NCBI RefSeq assembly: GCF_900964775.1
Contig: NC_041826.1
Location: 16,638,112 to 16,702,111, forward strand
Source: Scleropages formosus
Taxonomy: Eukaryota; Chordata; Actinopteri; Osteoglossiformes; Osteoglossidae
Reading direction: 5' to 3'
DNA length: 64,000 nt
The position numbers were made by a program, and so were the translations under genes. This document shows positions 60,401-64,000 of the stretch, one piece after another. Under the pieces are notes generated by a model. It ran no database searches, had not been told where the DNA came from, and was given only the letters and a program-made list of their open reading frames with translations. Every line of letters starts with the position of its first letter. Position 1 is the first letter of the stretch.

Positions 60401-61680
60401 TAATCACATTTATGAGTGCAATAGACAGTGATACATCTCAGACATCATGGCAGAGGAGTCTGGAATCAAATAAAAAATAAACCGAGGATGAGATGCGCAC
60501 TGTATCATTATCACGAAAATAGATCTGTTGGTCCGTCTGTAGAAACAGCTTCTGGCAGGCGGCCCTGCTTCAAATGGGTCACATGGGAGGGGGAGCGGCA
60601 GAAGGGGCTCTCTGTGTCGCCGACTCGTGACCACAAATAACGCTGCCTTTTTATATCCCCCTTTCTTTGCATTGTCTTGTTTTTTGAACAGTAGGAGGCT
60701 CTCCTTCCAGGGGTTTTCTCTGTCTCAGTAGAACTCGACGAGCCAAGCGACGTTAATTACAGGAGAGAGAAAGTATTCCTTTGCTGTCTCACAATAAGCT
60801 CCGGCTGGTCGAAGAGGAAATGACCTTCTGTTGTTAAATTAACTTTAAACGCTGTCACATATGTGGCCTCGCAGAGGTTCAGTTAAAACGATTACTTTTA
60901 CATCAGCTGTTATCGAGCAAAGCTCAACGGAAGCACGAAGGGGACACCTACTAGCAGAAATTAAAAGATCGGGCATATTTTGAGAGACCTTTGAAAACAC
61001 AGAAGAGGGAGTAATAAAGGTTTTCTCTTCTAAATGTCATGGCTTCTAAGCCAACACTAGAAGCAAAACATCTTATAGCACCGTATTAAGAGAAAGGCTT
61101 TGATGCCTCTGGATTTAAAGATCTACCTCTTTCCTGAAACAGTCATTCAAGAATGTACCTGCAAGTACCTGTCTCTCTAGAATTATGCAGTATCCTTAAA
61201 GTATTTTATGGTTCAAAGTCTGAACAGCTATTCATGAAGCAAAGATCATCAAGTTCAGTGAAGGGCATTAATTCATTATTAAGTTTTCAGATTTTCTCTA
61301 TTACAGACTGTATTTCTTCATGTTAAATGTTAATATTTAAATTTCTAAAACAGTCTTACCAGGATGTGGAAAAAAGTCAGTACCAAAAATACGAATCCCA
61401 AGAGGGCAATCCCACAAAGTTAGACGTTCGCAGCATTTCAGGAATGTTTTGTCATACATAAAGGCTTACAAAAAAAGAAGAGAAGAGTTCTCAAAATACG
61501 CCCAAGCACCTTGTATCAGTTAAAAAAAAAAAAAACGAACTGAGACACCAGGACAGATTTAAACAGAAAAAGTGTTCTCCCTCTTTCCGTGTTTTTGGAG
61601 AGGACAGGCGTAAATAAACAAATCTAGGAGAAAAAAAAACAACACAAAAATTTCACTCTCTCCCCGGAAGTCACCAGCTG
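57441..61680. other. Intergenic, upstream of ntn4 candidate
   Basis: No repeat family or gene recognised. The 120-codon ORF at 59213-59575 (plus) has no family resemblance. Several A- or T-runs. Confidence 0.4.
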
Positions 61681-61731
61681 TTGATCTCGGTACAGTTATG
61701 TAATCATAGTGCTGCTGATGATTACATACAG

Positions 61732-61744
61732 GGGTCAAAGGTCA
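61732..61744 (+). promoter_or_regulatory. DR1 nuclear-receptor element
   Basis: GGGTCAAAGGTCA is two AGGTCA-type half sites spaced by one base, the consensus for HNF4, RXR homodimers and PPAR/RXR. It lies 1.6 kb upstream of the ntn4 candidate ATG. Confidence 0.5.
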
Positions 61745-62620
61745 CATGCTGCAGCTTCCAGCCATCCGATCAGGGCTGACTGGCTGACGGACCAAGTGAT
61801 GTGACAGTGAGTTATGAGTGGAGATGGAGTTACTACTAATCACCCAGGGCAGGATAATCACACACACGATCAACGTAAGACAAAGTGCGGAATGACGTTT
61901 GGGATGCTGTCTCTGACATCTTAATTCAGAGAATATTACTCAATTCTAACAATACATGTAACTAAACATCGAGAAAGCCACGTGAGTCGAGAAAAACTGC
62001 GGGAAATCACGCAGTCAAGTAATTTTGTTTCATTTCAGCCGATAAAATCGTGGAATTCCACGCAGGGCGAATTGACGCTGCAGTGTTTTGATCAGACGCT
62101 GGATGGCGCGCTACGAGTAAACTTTTTTGTTTGAATTTTAATCGACGAAATTGTGAAGCAGACAAATTTCTCCAGTTCAAAAAACCAATACATTTCACAA
62201 GGTGCGAGATAAATACGTTACGTTTAAAAACACTATAACTTTGTAAATATGTTTGATATATACAGTACATTTTGAAAATGTACTTGAAAATGATTTTCTT
62301 TATACTATTAAAAAGTTAACATACAATTGAATATAAAAAAATAATAAACATGTATAACATACGCCTATGACAACGTTAACCTATTAATCGCGGTATGACT
62401 GAGAAAGTACGGAAATTATTATCTTAGGAAATGTGTTATCAGTTTGTGAGAAAAACATTACTGCGAGATCACTATTAGTAATCCTCGAGTTGCATTGCAC
62501 GCAAAGAAAGAACTGAAAGGTGCGGTGAAGGCGATGACGGCAAACTAACATATTTGTAAAGCACATCCACATGTATCTACTATTTTATTGTCCGCGGATC
62601 GCAAAGACAATAACGGATTT
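61745..62620. other. Intergenic, nothing recognised
   Basis: AT-rich sequence between the DR1 element and the CpG-rich promoter block. Confidence 0.4.
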
Positions 62621-62639
62621 GGGAACATTTATGAGCCGT

Positions 62640-63304
62640 TTATAAGCTGATCGTATGTGGACCGTCTCTCGACGTTATTGCAAAGAGATGATGCGCACGA
62701 TGCGCTCCAGTCACTGGATGAAAAGCACTGACTTGCGCCGTTTTCCTCCGATCTGACAGCCTATGGATCCCGGGTTCCAGGAATGTCCCCTTTAAGCGTG
62801 AGGAGAACGCGCTGAGTGGGGGCGGAGCCGCCCTCATCTGTCACTCGTTCCTCAAATATATATATGTATATATACATGTGCGTGGAGGGAACTGAAAGCC
62901 GAGTGTGTGTTGGCTGGTTGGGAGCGACGCATGGGGGAGCGGCATTCATCGCGCTCGCTGGTCCACGCGGAGACAATGGAATGAATACCTGCGCTCGCTC
63001 TGATTCTGAATCCTTCCTTTGCTCTGAACCGACCGTCGGGCTGCCTGTCAAAACTGTGCGTTTTTTTGTTCCTTATTATTTTTTTCGCTCCCGCCGCCGG
63101 TTGTTGCTGTTGGGAATAAACACGCTGAATGGGACGACTTCAGATTTCATTTGCGGCGGTGAAAACTTTCCTGGCACCGGGCGTTTCGCAAAAAGAACGG
63201 TTTTCCTGCGATCAAGCCCGAAAAAGCGCTTTGCTTTGGGACGCTTCAGATCATTAACCGCGAACCTGGTGTCCAGCGACTGTGTGAAGACGTCCCGAGC
63301 GGAG
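62640..63304 (+). promoter_or_regulatory. Putative ntn4 promoter and 5' UTR
   Basis: CpG-rich block with a GC box GGGGGCGGAGCC (62818-62829), then a TATATA-rich stretch (62854-62877) that could serve as a TATA box, then about 430 bp of CG-rich sequence to the ATG. The long open frame through it (from 62816) is probably untranslated. Confidence 0.45.
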
Positions 63305-63377
63305 ATGAGGTGGTTGCTGTGGTTATTTACCCTGGAGGTCCTGCGCGGACCGCATTCGTCGAACTGCGTGCGCGCAG
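63305..63377 (+). CDS. ntn4: Candidate netrin-4 first coding exon (signal peptide)
   Basis: 24 codons plus one base: MRWLLWLFTLEVLRGPHSSN then CVRA, ending GCAG/GTCAGT (phase 1). This is a typical cleavable signal peptide. Netrin-4 is a secreted laminin-related protein that binds laminin gamma-1 and disrupts basement-membrane networks; its N-terminal laminin domain would start in the next exon, outside the window. The assignment rests on position and orientation: in human, as I recall, NTN4 is divergent from SNRPF and its nearest neighbour on that side. Signal peptides carry no family information, so another secreted protein is possible. Confidence 0.5.
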
Positions 63378-64000
63378 GTCAGTGTTTCGCCCGTTAAATG
63401 GCGCAGTTAACTGCGCGCTGCGACTGAATGCGCTGTAACAGATACGCGTTGACGGTGGGGGGGGCGAGTGCCCCCAGAATGTCCGGACAAGCCCAAATGA
63501 GCCCCCTCCAATATGTGTAACTGCAATGAATGAGTAATATTGGTAAGATTTTGGACCCCGCTGACAGGACAGGTCGTCTCGCCACCGCGCTGCTAATGCG
63601 ATACGAGAGATGTCGAGCAGCGCGAGCCCGAACAACAAACAAAGATGAGCTTCCAGACACAACACCGGCGTGCAGAACCACAAGTACCTCGTGTTCGTCG
63701 TCTGCTGTCTTAGGTCGTCTGTTTTCAGTCAGCCTGCTGTTTCTTACCCTGGTAAAAAAAAAAAAAAAAAGGCATTTGATTTCTGGCTTTTACCTGTTTC
63801 ATCTTTTCAATAACTACGACAGTCAGTGTTTCTCTGTACGTCGTTTTCTTTCTTTCTCACACACACACAGCCGCGTCTGGGGACCACTTTATATTTTCTT
63901 AGTGTTCGACAACAAATGAAAGGGGTCTCAGGTGAACTTACAGTGTTGGTATTTAAGTTCTGCTACGGCGCGTATCTAATGCGTTTCGCGTCAGGAAAAA
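63378..64000. other. Intron 1 of the ntn4 candidate, partial
   Basis: Non-coding. A poly-A run (63752-63770) and a TTTCTTTC/CACACA simple repeat (63847-63871) are the only features noted. Confidence 0.45.

Overview
This is vertebrate genomic DNA: split genes with GT-AG introns, unspliced tRNA-Tyr genes, CA/GT microsatellites and many tRNA-derived SINEs. The protein families and the SINE types point to a teleost. The commonest SINE (11 copies, with a TG tail) resembles ones I associate with arowana/tarpon-like basal teleosts, but that is recollection and not shown by the window itself.

Layout, left to right: the first four coding exons of a bicaudal-D gene, best match bicd1 (minus strand, 1126-23426; the gene continues off the left edge; its 20.9 kb intron 1 is a SINE graveyard); isx, an intestine-type PRD-like homeobox gene (minus, 26713-29379, complete, 4 exons, 237 aa); an SLC23/NAT-family transporter of the nucleobase type, slc23a4-like (plus, 34569-40385, complete, 12 exons, 620 aa); a fam180a-like secreted-protein gene (minus, 41045-43997, complete, 3 exons, 169 aa); snrpf, encoding the Sm-F core snRNP protein (minus, 46602-47721, complete, 4 exons, 86 aa); and a signal-peptide first exon at 63305-63377 that I assign, mainly by gene order, to ntn4 (plus, continues off the right edge). 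Exon limits were read by hand from frame, splice sites and remembered family sequence; phases and total lengths close for every complete gene.

Non-coding genes: two intact, divergently oriented tRNA-Tyr(GTA) genes with 18-nt introns flank snrpf (45253-45343 minus, 48865-48955 plus). A third, broken copy lies in bicd1 intron 1 (10324-10403).

Repeats: three SINE families, two truncated LINE 3' ends whose 3' tail is shared with two of the SINE families, one solo LTR with a 5-bp target duplication, and many microsatellites. Nested insertions give relative ages.

Functional links are modest. isx and slc23a4 sit head to head about 5.2 kb apart and both have mammalian relatives associated with the gut. 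slc23a4 and fam180a are tail to tail with poly(A) signals within about 110 bp. snrpf and the ntn4 candidate are divergent, as I recall for human SNRPF/NTN4. I found no clearly undescribed multi-gene system. The observations most worth checking are the nucleobase-type signature of the transporter, the (TG)22 tract at the isx homeobox splice acceptor, the LINE/SINE shared tail, and two unidentified ORFs.
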